Of a stretch of DNA of 64,000 bases, positions 9,606 through 17,432 are shown piece by piece (the stretch's first letter is position 1; every line of letters begins with the position of its first letter). The stretch spans positions 1 to 64,000 of the forward strand of contig NZ_BMSA01000007.1 in NCBI RefSeq assembly GCF_014648915.1, in the 5' to 3' direction. A program made the position numbers and the translations under genes. The DNA is from Streptomyces phaeofaciens. Lineage in GTDB: Bacteria > Actinomycetota > Actinomycetes > Streptomycetales > Streptomycetaceae. The notes beneath the pieces were generated by a model. The model was not told the origin of the DNA. It worked only from the letters and a program-made list of their open reading frames with translations, and did no database searches.

Positions 9606-11836
9606 CCGGCGCGGGGGCTCGGGCGGTGGCCCGGTGGAAGGACCGGGTCGCCGCGTCCGATCCCGGGCTGCTGCGCCTGGCGGCCGGGCTGCGGACGGTG
9701 GGAGCCATCTCGCTCACGCTGGCCGTGCTGTCGCTGCTGGGCGCGGACGTCGGGCATCTCGTCGCGGGGGCCATCGCGTCGATGGTCGCCACCTTCGCCG
9801 TCCGGGAGAAGCGGCGCGGCGGGCAGGCCGCCACCCTGGCGCTGGGGCTGCCCGTGGCCCTGGCCTCGGTGACCCTGGCGGCGCTGCTCAGCCCCCGGGT
9901 GCTGCTCGGTGACGCCCTCTTCGTGGTGCTCATCTTCTGCGCGGTGTACGGGCGCCGGTTCGGCGACCGGGGCACGGCGCTCGGGCTGATCGGCTTCCAG
10001 GTCTACTTCCTGTCCCTCTTCGTCGGCTCCACCACGGGGAGCGTCGCGGGTCTGTGGGGGGTGATCGCCGTCGCGTTCGGCTGCAGCGCGGTGGCGCGGT
10101 TCGTGCTGGTGCCGCAGTCGTCCGCGGGGATCCTCGACCGGCTGCGGGAGGCGTTCCGGGCGCGGCTGGCGCAGCTCCTCGCCGCCCAGCTGGAACTGCT
10201 CGACGCCGGGCCCGACGACGTGGAGAAGGCGCTCGCCCATGTCCGCGAGGGCACCGCCCGGCTGCACGAGACGGCGATGATGATCCAGGGCCGGCTGGAC
10301 GAGGGCACCCCGGACGCCCGGGTGGCCGGGCTGGTGCAGCGGCGCGTCGCCGACGCCGAGATCACCGCGGAGCGGCTGGGGCTGCTCCTGCTGACCGCGC
10401 GCAGCGCCGAGCGGGCCGACACCCTGACCCTGCATCTGCCGGGCGCGCCCCTGCCGGAGGGCGGCCATCTGCCGGTGCGGGACGAGGCGCTCGACACCCT
10501 GCGCCGCGACCTGACGGCCCTGCGGATGCTCGTACGGCGTCCCGCGGTGGCGGGCGCGGAGGGTGCGGCGACGGCGCAGGTGCGCAACCGGCTGCTCGGG
10601 TACCGGGACGAGGAGAACCTGCCGAAGGCGTCACCGGCCGTGCAGGACGTGTTCCGGGGCGTCGGTGAGGCGGCGCGGGCGGTGCTGGGGCTGCGGATCG
10701 CGCTGGACGGACCGCAGGACGAGTCCGACGACAGCCCGGAGACGGCCCGCTCCCGGGAGGAGCTGGACGCGGAGGACGCGGCCATCGGCGCCGAGGAGGA
10801 GGAACACGACACCGGGCTGCGGCGGCCGACCACCCGGGCCGCGGTGCAGGTCGCGGTCGGCTCGTCGCTGGCCATCGTGGGCGGCGAGCTGCTGTCCGAG
10901 CACCGCTGGTACTGGGCGGTGCTGACCTGCTGGATCGTGTTCATCAACACGGCCTCCACCGGGGAGATCCTGGTGAAGGGCTACCGGCGGCTGCTGGGGA
11001 CCGGGCTCGGGGTGATCGCGGGCATCGCGCTCGCGGGGGTCGTCGGGCACCACACCTGGACGGCGTTCGCGGTGGTGCTGCTGTGCGTGTTCGCGATGTT
11101 CTACACGGCGCCGCTGTCGTACGCGCTGATGTCGTTCTTCGCGACGGCGGCGCTGGGGGTGCTGTACACGCTGCTGCACACCTACAGCCTGTCGGTGCTG
11201 GTGCTGCGGATCGAGGAGACGGCGCTGGGGGTGGTGTGCGGGGTGGTGGCGGCGGCGCTGGTGCTGCCGGTGCGCACCGACCGGCGGACGAACGAGCTGC
11301 TGGTGACGGTGCTGGACCGGCTGACCGATGTCACGGAGGCGGCCGTGGACCAGCTGAGCGGCGGTCCCCCGGCCGAGCTGCTGGACCGGGCCCGCGATCT
11401 GGACGAGGCGCTGGCGGACCTGCGGGCGGCGACGCAGCCGCTGACGCACCCGGTCACGCCGTTGCGGGCCCGGCGGGACACCGCCCGTTACGTCGTCGCG
11501 CTCCTGGAGACCTGCGCGTACCACGCGCGGTCCCTGGCGGCCACGGCCGAGCTGCTGCCCACGCATCCGTCGATCGCGGCGGATCCCCGGCTGCGCGGAG
11601 CCGGGCAGCGCATCCTGCACAACATCCGGGCGCTCGCGGCGCGGGTCGCCGAGGAGCCCGTCGACGCCGAGGTGCTGACCGGGCCGAGCATCGCCGCGCT
11701 GCTGAAGCCGGGGGTGCCGAGGGCACCCCGCTACGGGCAGGTCACCGACCGGGTGCTGCGGCATCTCCAGCGGCTGGACGAGGCGGTGCTGGGGCTGGCG
11801 CGACCGCTGGGGGCGCCGGTCGCCCGGGAGGGGTGA
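9602..11836 (+). CDS. FUSC family membrane transporter
   Basis: 744 residues with two blocks of hydrophobic helices (about residues 25-165 and 410-560), each followed by a helical cytoplasmic stretch. This is the duplicated fusaric acid resistance/YccS plan, usually an exporter of aromatic acids. The second block contains WYWAVLTCWIVFINTASTGEIL, close to the FUSC consensus. The start GTG overlaps the preceding stop (GTGA at 9602-9605), implying translational coupling with the NADH dehydrogenase-like gene. Substrate cannot be inferred. Confidence 0.85.
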   Translation: MTGAGARAVARWKDRVAASDPGLLRLAAGLRTVGAISLTLAVLSLLGADVGHLVAGAIASMVATFAVREKRRGGQAATLALGLPVALASVTLAALLSPRVLLGDALFVVLIFCAVYGRRFGDRGTALGLIGFQVYFLSLFVGSTTGSVAGLWGVIAVAFGCSAVARFVLVPQSSAGILDRLREAFRARLAQLLAAQLELLDAGPDDVEKALAHVREGTARLHETAMMIQGRLDEGTPDARVAGLVQRRVADAEITAERLGLLLLTARSAERADTLTLHLPGAPLPEGGHLPVRDEALDTLRRDLTALRMLVRRPAVAGAEGAATAQVRNRLLGYRDEENLPKASPAVQDVFRGVGEAARAVLGLRIALDGPQDESDDSPETARSREELDAEDAAIGAEEEEHDTGLRRPTTRAAVQVAVGSSLAIVGGELLSEHRWYWAVLTCWIVFINTASTGEILVKGYRRLLGTGLGVIAGIALAGVVGHHTWTAFAVVLLCVFAMFYTAPLSYALMSFFATAALGVLYTLLHTYSLSVLVLRIEETALGVVCGVVAAALVLPVRTDRRTNELLVTVLDRLTDVTEAAVDQLSGGPPAELLDRARDLDEALADLRAATQPLTHPVTPLRARRDTARYVVALLETCAYHARSLAATAELLPTHPSIAADPRLRGAGQRILHNIRALAARVAEEPVDAEVLTGPSIAALLKPGVPRAPRYGQVTDRVLRHLQRLDEAVLGLARPLGAPVAREG

Positions 11837-11873
11837 GGGGGCCCCTCGGTTCACGTGCCCGGCGCGAGTCCGG

Positions 11874-12743
11874 TCAGCGTCCGGGGCGCCGGGCGGCGTC
11901 GCGCTCCGCACGGCCCAGGGCGTGCAGGTACTCCAGCGCGTCCAGGAGGACGGTGCGCTCGTGCCAGGCGAGCCAGTGGCCGGCCTGGGCGCCGAGCGCG
12001 TCCAGCACCTTGAGCCGGGTGCCGTCCAGCTCGGCAAGCGGGCGGTCGGCGTGGGCCGAGACCATGCCGACGCAGAGGCCGGCCGAGGTGGTCAGGGGCA
12101 CGCTGTGGCAGGCCCGGCTGCCGGCGGCCAGGACGGCCTCGCGGGCGGGCTCGCTGAACATTGGGGCGCTCTCCACGTCCCGGACGGTGACCTGGCTGAC
12201 GTCCCGGGCGGCCTGGGCGCAGGAGGTGCCGTCCTCGCCGACGTGCGCGAAGAAGTCGACGAACTCCTCCGTCAGCCCGGTGTGCCGCTCCATGCGCAGG
12301 CCTCCCGCGACCCGGTCGACGGTCTGGACGTTGCCCATCCCGGTGCCGACCACGGCGAGCGTCCGGTCCAGTACGGCGCCCAGCACCGCACCGCGGCTGT
12401 GGGCGCCCTCCGCGCCGGGCGGCAGGAAGCCGAGGGCGGGCTCGGGGTGACGGATCCGGCGGGGGAACCACACCGCCGACCGCTCGTCCGGACGTGGGGT
12501 GGTCACCAGGGCCCCGGCCAGGGTGCGCATCTTGACGTTGAACCGCTGCGAGGACCGGCGCATCAGGGTGAACGCGTCGTCCGCGCCGGCCAGGCCGTAG
12601 CGCTCCTGGAGCATGCCCTGCGCCTGGGAGATCAGTGGGTACGCCCGGGCCCGGGCCCGCAGGCCGCGCACCTCGGCGCGCAGCCGGGCCATCTCTTCGG
12701 GCTCGGGCGTGCCGTCCGCCCTTCCCGGTACCGTCGCGGTCAT
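11874..12743 (-). CDS. ANTAR and GAF domain protein
   Basis: 289 residues. Residues about 10-75 form an ANTAR RNA-binding domain (LISQAQGMLQERYGLAGADDAFTLMRRSSQRFNVKMRTLA). The rest is GAF-like (TSCAQAARDVSQVTVRDVE..., then SRACHSVPLTTSAGLCVGMVSAH). ANTAR domains bind tandem hairpins in nascent RNA to stop termination; GAF domains sense small molecules. The usual order is GAF first, ANTAR last; here it is reversed. ATG 12743 has GGAGGG 4 bp upstream. Lies 77 bp downstream of the sigma factor gene, same strand, so likely one transcript in a stress-response block. Confidence 0.85.
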   Translation of the reverse strand: MTATVPGRADGTPEPEEMARLRAEVRGLRARARAYPLISQAQGMLQERYGLAGADDAFTLMRRSSQRFNVKMRTLAGALVTTPRPDERSAVWFPRRIRHPEPALGFLPPGAEGAHSRGAVLGAVLDRTLAVVGTGMGNVQTVDRVAGGLRMERHTGLTEEFVDFFAHVGEDGTSCAQAARDVSQVTVRDVESAPMFSEPAREAVLAAGSRACHSVPLTTSAGLCVGMVSAHADRPLAELDGTRLKVLDALGAQAGHWLAWHERTVLLDALEYLHALGRAERDAARRPGR

Positions 12744-12820
12744 GGGACCCTCCGTCTCCGGTCGCCGTCCCCCGGTCACTGCCACTCGCCTGCCCGGACC
12801 CGCCGGGCGTACACCTGGGC

Positions 12821-13660
12821 TCAGCTGTCGGGCTCGTCGCGCCGGCCCAGGGCCTCGCGGCGCACCCGGGCGCAGCTGCGGCTGATGAGCCGGGAGACGT
12901 GCATCTGGGAGATGCCGAGCCGGTCGGCGATCCTGCTCTGGGTCATGTCCTCGAAGTAGCGCATGTAGAGGATGGCGCGTTCGCGTTCCGGGAGGCTGCG
13001 CAGGCCCTGCCGGGCGGACTCGCGGTCGACGACCACGTCGAAGGAGGCGTCGGGGCCGCCGAGGGTGTCGGCGAGGCTGTACGCGTCGTCCCCGGCGCGG
13101 AGTTCGGCGTCCAGCGACAGGGTGCTGTAGCTCTCCAGGGCCTCCAGGCCCGCGGTCACCTCGTCCTCGGTGAGGCCGGTGTGGGCGGCGATGTCGCGGA
13201 CCGAGGGCTCGGGTGTGCCGGGGTTCTCGGTGAGTTCGCGGCGGGCGGTGCGCACCTTGTTGCGGAGGTCCTGGACCCGGCGGGGCACGCGCAGCGCCCA
13301 CATGCGGTCACGGAAGTGGCGCTTGATCTCGCCGGTGATGGTGGGCACGGCGTAGCTCTCGAAGGCGCCGCGGTCGGGTTCGTAGCGGTCGACGGCCTTC
13401 ACCAGACCGAGGGCGGCCACCTGCCGCAGGTCCTCGACGGCCTCGCCGCGGTCGCGGAAGCGTCCGGCGATGCGGTGGGCCATGGGCAGCCAGGCGGTGA
13501 CGACCTCGTCGCGCAGGGCGTCTCGTTCGGGGCCGTCCGGCAGGGTCGTCAGCCGGACGAAGTGGCCCGCGGTGTCGGGGGCGTCGTCGTGGGTGCGCCG
13601 TCCCGGTGCGGTGGTGCGGGTGGATGCTGCGGGACGGCTTGTCGACATGTCGATAGGCAT
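12821..13660 (-). CDS. RNA polymerase sigma factor, SigB/SigF/SigG family
   Basis: 279 residues with sigma-70 regions 2, 3 and 4. Region 2 includes DLRQVAALGLVKAVDRYEPDRGAFESYAVPTITGEIKRHFRD; region 4 ends with DMTQSRIADRLGISQMHVSRLISR. Region 1.1 is absent, as in the stress and sporulation SigF group. The longer frame to 13750 is rejected: ATG 13660 follows CAGGAGCG. An RsbW-like ATPase lies upstream on the same strand and an ANTAR-GAF protein downstream, consistent with partner-switching control, though no STAS antagonist is adjacent. Confidence 0.93.
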   Translation of the reverse strand: MPIDMSTSRPAASTRTTAPGRRTHDDAPDTAGHFVRLTTLPDGPERDALRDEVVTAWLPMAHRIAGRFRDRGEAVEDLRQVAALGLVKAVDRYEPDRGAFESYAVPTITGEIKRHFRDRMWALRVPRRVQDLRNKVRTARRELTENPGTPEPSVRDIAAHTGLTEDEVTAGLEALESYSTLSLDAELRAGDDAYSLADTLGGPDASFDVVVDRESARQGLRSLPERERAILYMRYFEDMTQSRIADRLGISQMHVSRLISRSCARVRREALGRRDEPDS

Positions 13661-13908
13661 GCGGATTCGCTCCTGAAGGGATGGTTTCAGGGAATGACCG
13701 CGGGAGGCCGCTACCGTCCGGGGCCCGATGGAGCGCCCTGGAGCGGGCATACCCCTCCCGTCGGCGCGCCTCCGGTCCGAAGCACGAACTCCGTCTGCCC
13801 GGTGTCCGGAGGAACAAACTCCGTCCGGTGCGACGGGAGCTCGGGGCGGGGTCCGTGCCGCCGGCCCCTACGGGTGACGGGGGGCGGCCGCCGGCCCGTG
13901 CGGCGGGT

Positions 13909-14352
13909 TCAGCCGCGGCGGACGGGGACGACCGCCGTGATGCGCTTGCCGCCGGCGGGGAGGCCGAGGACGCGCACGTCCCGGGCGAGGTGACGGACGA
14001 TGGGCCAGCCCCGTCCTCCGGTGCGGTACCGGCCGCGTTCGCCGCGCGTTTCGGTGACCGCGGGCAGCGCGTCGCTGCGGTCGCTCACGGAGACCCGTAC
14101 GTCCCGTTCCTCGACCTCGACGTCGAACCCGGTGAGGCCGCCGCCGTGCAGGATGGCGTTGGTGGCCAGTTCGGAGCCGACGAGGAGGGCGTCGGTGACG
14201 GCCCGCTCGTCGTACGGACGGCCGGTGAGCGCGCACCGCCCGGCCTCCGCCCGCCGTATGGCTCCGCGGACGTCCGACGGCCGGTACGGCCCCACCGCCT
14301 CCGTCGAGCCGTCGCGTGCGGGCGTGCGGTGCATCGCGTCGTCGAGAGGCAT
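13909..14352 (-). CDS. RsbW-like anti-sigma ATP-binding protein
   Basis: 147 residues of the GHKL HATPase_c_2 type. N box LLVGSELATNAILHGGG and G box GRGWPIVRHLARDVRVLGLPAGGKRITAVVPV are visible. Likely anti-sigma factor or serine kinase. It is transcribed toward the sigma factor gene at 12,821-13,660, separated by 248 bp, so it may control that sigma. GAGGAG sits 6 bp before ATG 14352. Confidence 0.85.
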   Translation of the reverse strand: MPLDDAMHRTPARDGSTEAVGPYRPSDVRGAIRRAEAGRCALTGRPYDERAVTDALLVGSELATNAILHGGGLTGFDVEVEERDVRVSVSDRSDALPAVTETRGERGRYRTGGRGWPIVRHLARDVRVLGLPAGGKRITAVVPVRRG

Positions 14353-14444
14353 CCTTCACTCCTCGTGGCAGTTCGGCCCTCATGGTCCGCCTGACCGCTG
14401 CGGCCCGGAGCAAACCCGGCACAGCGGGATTCATACCGCGTGCG

Positions 14445-14607
14445 ACCCGGCCGCGGCCCGGGGTGAGAGCGGCGCGCCACCCGGCCGCTCCGGAGCCGAA
14501 GCGGCACGCGATACGGCCGGCCCGGAAGGACGGCGGCACGCGAACCGGCCGGCCCGGAGTCAAGGCGGCGCGCAAACCTGCCGCCCGGAGTGAAACAGGT
14601 CACGTGG
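14445..14607. repeat. Degenerate tandem repeats, 32-34 bp unit
   Basis: Five head-to-tail copies are visible: 14445-14478 and 14479-14512 (34 bp each), 14513-14544 and 14545-14576 (32 bp each), and a diverged fifth from 14577. The shared core is CCGGCCGGCCCGGAG followed by GGCGGCRCGCRAA. The unit length is not a multiple of three, so this is not protein repeat coding. It could be a binding-site array or a slipped-strand expansion. Confidence 0.65.
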
Positions 14608-14654
14608 CCGGGTTCTGGTGATGTGAAAGCCCCGTGAATGGTTTATCGTTCATA

Positions 14655-14748
14655 CATACGTGGTGAGCGGGGCGGATGCACTCCCCCTCCCGGCACCACC
14701 CTCTGACTGCCCTGGCTGGCCTCCCCCGTCCAGCCAGGGCATTTTCTT
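14655..14748 (+). ncRNA. Candidate small RNA or leader with two C-rich hairpins
   Basis: Hairpin 1 pairs GTGGTG (14660-14665) with CACCAC (14694-14699), continued by CGGG (14668-14671) with CCCG (14689-14692); its loop carries CTCCCCCT. Hairpin 2 is a perfect 12 bp stem with loop CCTCCCCCGT, followed by TTTTCTT. Two adjacent hairpins with five-C loops recall the actinobacterial 6C RNA, but the loops have five rather than six Cs and the flanking genes are not those I associate with 6C. A TATCGT -10-like element at 14644 is weak. It may be a free RNA or an attenuator for the gene at 14858. Confidence 0.4.
14708..14748 (+). terminator. Intrinsic terminator-like hairpin
   Basis: TGCCCTGGCTGG (14708-14719) and CCAGCCAGGGCA (14730-14741) form a perfect 12 bp stem with a 10-base loop, followed by TTTTCTT. 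No plus-strand gene ends upstream, so it must end a short RNA or act as attenuator in the leader of the cNMP-domain gene 110 bp downstream. Confidence 0.7.
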
Positions 14749-14857
14749 GCCCGCGTGCGGAAAATCAGGGCCGCCGAGGTGCCCGGCACGCTCGCAGCGG
14801 CTGAAATGGGCTGTGGAGAAAGCACCGCGACCGATCTCCGGCGAGGAGCACCGCGCC

Positions 14858-15313
14858 ATGACCAGAGCGACGAAACTGCTGACCGCCCTTCCCCCGCCCC
14901 AGCGCCGGCGACTGATGGAGCTGGCCCGGGAGGTCTCCTTCCCGGAGGACACCAGGATCTTCGAGGCGGGCGGCACGGCCGACCGCTTCTGGGTCGTGCG
15001 CTCCGGCGCGGTCTCCCTCGTCCAGCAGGTGACCTCGGTACAGCGGGTCACCGTCGCCAGCCTCGGCGCGGGCGACCTGCTCGGCTGGTCCTGGCTGTTC
15101 CCGCCGTACCGGTGGGACTTCGGGGCGGAGGCCTTCAGCCCGGTCCGCGCCTACGAGTTCGAGGCGCAGCCGGTGCAGAAGCTCTGCGAGGAGGATCCGG
15201 CGCTCGGGATGACGCTGGTGCGGCTCGTGGCCGAGATCCTCGCCCACCGGCTGGAGATGACCCGCAACAGGCTCATGGACCAGTACGGGACGTACCGGCG
15301 CGGGGTGCTGTAG
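14858..15313 (+). CDS. Cyclic nucleotide-binding domain protein without DNA-binding domain
   Basis: 151 residues forming a single CNMP_binding beta-roll (FPEDTRIFEAGGTADRFWVVRSGAVSLVQQV) and a closing C-helix (LVAEILAHRLEMTRNRLMDQYG). There is no helix-turn-helix, so it is not a CRP-type regulator. The phosphate-cassette GE is GW here (DLLGWSWLF), so nucleotide binding is doubtful. GCGAGGAGC precedes ATG 14858. Lies next to a stress-signalling block; function unknown. Confidence 0.8.
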   Translation: MTRATKLLTALPPPQRRRLMELAREVSFPEDTRIFEAGGTADRFWVVRSGAVSLVQQVTSVQRVTVASLGAGDLLGWSWLFPPYRWDFGAEAFSPVRAYEFEAQPVQKLCEEDPALGMTLVRLVAEILAHRLEMTRNRLMDQYGTYRRGVL

Positions 15314-15334
15314 CCGGCCGGGGCGCCCGGCGGC

Positions 15335-16666
15335 TCAGATCCGGTAGCGCCGCAGCGCAGGCACCGCCGCCGCCAGGCCCAGCATCAGGGCGACGACCAG
15401 CAGGCCGCCGCCCGCGACCGCCGCACGGGGGCCGAAGGCCGCGCCCGCCGTGCCGTGCAGCACGTCGGCCAGGCGCGGGCCGCCCGCCACGACGACCGTG
15501 AAGACGCCCTGCATCCGGCCGCGCATCTCGTCGGTGGCGGCGGACAGCAGGATCGCCCCGCGGAAGACCATGGAGACCATGTCGGCGACCCCGGCCGCGG
15601 CCAGGAACACCACGGCGACCCACAGACTGCCGCTCAGCCCGAACCCGGCGATCGCCGCACCCCAGGCGACGACGGCCCCGATGACCATCCAGCCGTGCCG
15701 GCGCGCCCGGGAGAACGTGCCGGAGAACAGCCCGCCCAGCACCGCTCCGATCGGGATCGCCGCGAACAGCAGGCCGAGGGCGAGCCCTTCGCCGTAGGAG
15801 GCGTACGTCTCGGCGGCGAGCTGCGGGAACAGGGCGCGGGGCATGCCGAAGACCATGGCGATGACGTCGGCCAGGAAGGACAGCAGCAGCACCTTGTGCC
15901 GGGAGATGTAGCGGAACCCCTCGGCGATCTCCCGCACCCCGGCACGCCGGGCGCCGGCACCCGCGAGCGGGGGCAGCGCGGGCAGCCGGACGACGGCCCA
16001 CAGCGTCACGCACAGGGCGAGCGCGTCGATGAGGTACAGCTCGGGCAGGCCGATCACCGGGATCAGGGCACCGGCCAGCAGCGGGCCCGCGACCAGGCCG
16101 GTCTGCATGACGGTGGAGCCGAGGGCGTTGGCGGCGGCCAGTTCCGTCGCCGGGACCAGCCGGGCGATGGAGGCGTTGCGGGCGGGCGCGTTCAGGCCGA
16201 AGAACGCCTGCTGGGCGGCGAGCAGCACCATGAGCACGGGCACGGAGTCGAGCCCGGCGGCGGCCTGGAGCCAGAACAGGACCGACGTGACGGCGATTCC
16301 GGTGTTGGTGATCAGCAGCAGTCTGCGCCGGTCCATGGCGTCGGCGACCGCGCCGCCCCACAGCGCGAACAGCACCATGGGCAGCAGTCCGGCGAGGCTG
16401 GCGTAGCCGACCCAGGCGGAGGACCCGGTGATGTCGTAGATCTGCTTGGGGACGGCGACGGCGGTGAGCTGGCTGCCGACGGCCGTGACGATGGTCGAGG
16501 ACCACAGCCGCCGGTAGGCGGGGCGGCGCAGCGGGCGGGTGTCCATGGCCCATCGGCGCCAGCCGCGCCGGGGGCCGTCCTGCGGACTCGGGCCGTCGTC
16601 GGGTCCGGCCTCGGGTGCGGTGCTGCTCTCGCTGGTGTCCACGCGATCCCTGGTTGCTCGATACAT
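15335..16666 (-). CDS. MFS transporter (EntS-like MFS_3 family)
   Basis: 443 residues with about 12 membrane helices. RRLWSSTIVTAVGSQLTAVAVPKQIYDITGSSAWVG at the N-terminus is typical of the MFS_3/enterobactin exporter-like family. DAMDRRRLLLITNTG matches the loop 2-3 motif. Exporter of unknown small molecule. ATG 16666 has only a weak GAAAG; GTG 16642 after AGGGA is an equally good start. Converges with the cNMP-domain gene 22 bp away. Confidence 0.88.
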   Translation of the reverse strand: MYRATRDRVDTSESSTAPEAGPDDGPSPQDGPRRGWRRWAMDTRPLRRPAYRRLWSSTIVTAVGSQLTAVAVPKQIYDITGSSAWVGYASLAGLLPMVLFALWGGAVADAMDRRRLLLITNTGIAVTSVLFWLQAAAGLDSVPVLMVLLAAQQAFFGLNAPARNASIARLVPATELAAANALGSTVMQTGLVAGPLLAGALIPVIGLPELYLIDALALCVTLWAVVRLPALPPLAGAGARRAGVREIAEGFRYISRHKVLLLSFLADVIAMVFGMPRALFPQLAAETYASYGEGLALGLLFAAIPIGAVLGGLFSGTFSRARRHGWMVIGAVVAWGAAIAGFGLSGSLWVAVVFLAAAGVADMVSMVFRGAILLSAATDEMRGRMQGVFTVVVAGGPRLADVLHGTAGAAFGPRAAVAGGGLLVVALMLGLAAAVPALRRYRI

Positions 16667-16745
16667 CTTTCGGGTCGGGGGCCACTATCCCAGCAACTCC
16701 TGTGGTGTTGCGGCACTTATGGACAGGTGATCTCACATTTCGGAC

Positions 16746-17363
16746 TCAGGCGCCCGTGATGAGCAGCACCCCGAGGGTGATCATCGTGGCGGCGACCAGG
16801 CCGTCCAGGACACGCCAGGCGGCGGGCCTGGTCAGGAAACGGCCGAGCAGCCGGGCCCCGAAGCCGAGGGCTGCGAACCAGCAGAGGCTGGCGAGCGCGG
16901 CTCCGAGCCCGAAGGTCCAGCGCAGCGGGCCGCGGTCCGCCGCGACGGAACCGAGCAGGAACACGGTGTCCAGGTAGACGTGCGGGTTGAGCCAGGTCAG
17001 CGCGAGGCAGGTGAGCACGGCCCGGCGGCGTGAGCCCGCGGTCTCGCCGTCCGTGTGCAGGGCCTGCGCGCCCGGCCGGATCACCCGGCGGGCCGCCAGC
17101 AGCCCGTACGCCAGCAGGAACGCGCCGCCGATCCAGCCGACCACGGTGAGCGCGTCCGGCCAGGCCACGACCAGGGCACCCACCCCGCCGACGCCGAGGG
17201 TGATGAGGAGGGCGTCGGACAGGGCGCAGATCCCGACGACGGCCAGGACGGCGTCCCGGCGGACCCCCTGGCGCAGGACGAAGGCGTTCTGGGCGCCGAT
17301 GGCGACGATGAGCGAGAGACCGGTGCCGAAGCCTGCGGCCGCGGCGGCGAGTGCGGTGGACAT
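16746..17363 (-). CDS. LysE/ArgO-type amino acid exporter
   Basis: 205 residues, six helices. GFGTGLSLIVAIGAQNAFVLRQGVRRD is the family's N-terminal signature and LTWLNPHVYLDTVFLLGS its conserved helix. It exports basic amino acids such as lysine or arginine. The divergent neighbour is a LysR regulator of the LysG/ArgP type, the standard pair. A TAGCGT -10-like box ends 7 bp before ATG 17363, so the mRNA may be leaderless; GTG 17372 is an alternative start. Confidence 0.9.
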   Translation of the reverse strand: MSTALAAAAAGFGTGLSLIVAIGAQNAFVLRQGVRRDAVLAVVGICALSDALLITLGVGGVGALVVAWPDALTVVGWIGGAFLLAYGLLAARRVIRPGAQALHTDGETAGSRRRAVLTCLALTWLNPHVYLDTVFLLGSVAADRGPLRWTFGLGAALASLCWFAALGFGARLLGRFLTRPAAWRVLDGLVAATMITLGVLLITGA

Positions 17364-17400
17364 GCCCTCCACGCTAGGCAGGCGATCACTGCGGGTACAG

Positions 17401-17424
17401 CTAAAGATTCTTACGTATCCTTAG
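17401..17424. promoter_or_regulatory. LysR-type operator between lysE-like and argP-like genes
   Basis: CTAAAGAT (17401-17408) and ATCCTTAG (17417-17424) form an inverted repeat with one mismatch around an 8 bp spacer, a LysR-type binding box in the 69 bp divergent intergenic region. TAGCGT elements flank it on both strands as likely -10 boxes, each only 5-7 bp from a start codon, suggesting leaderless transcripts both ways. Confidence 0.6.
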
Positions 17425-17432
17425 CGTTCGTG

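Larger units (their letters stand above)
14353..14857. other. 505 bp gene-free divergent intergenic region
   Basis: Between the minus-strand ATPase gene and the plus-strand cNMP-domain gene. From the left it holds the ATPase leader, the degenerate 32-34 bp direct repeats (14445-14607), a short AT-richer stretch around 14635-14660 with TATCGT as possible -10, the two C-rich hairpins ending in a T-run (14655-14748), and a 110 bp leader before ATG 14858. A 101-codon open frame at 14316-14621 follows the repeats and is not credible as a gene. Confidence 0.7.

Noticed and set aside
13748..13753. GGGTAT on the minus strand upstream of the sigma gene as a SigB-type promoter
   Set aside because: No GTTT-type -35 element at 14-17 bp; the nearest match is over 50 bp away.
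14316..14621. 101-residue basic protein resembling a histone H1-like tail
   Set aside because: Its AARKPA-like pattern comes from the non-coding 32-34 bp repeats, whose unit is not divisible by three; no ribosome binding site.
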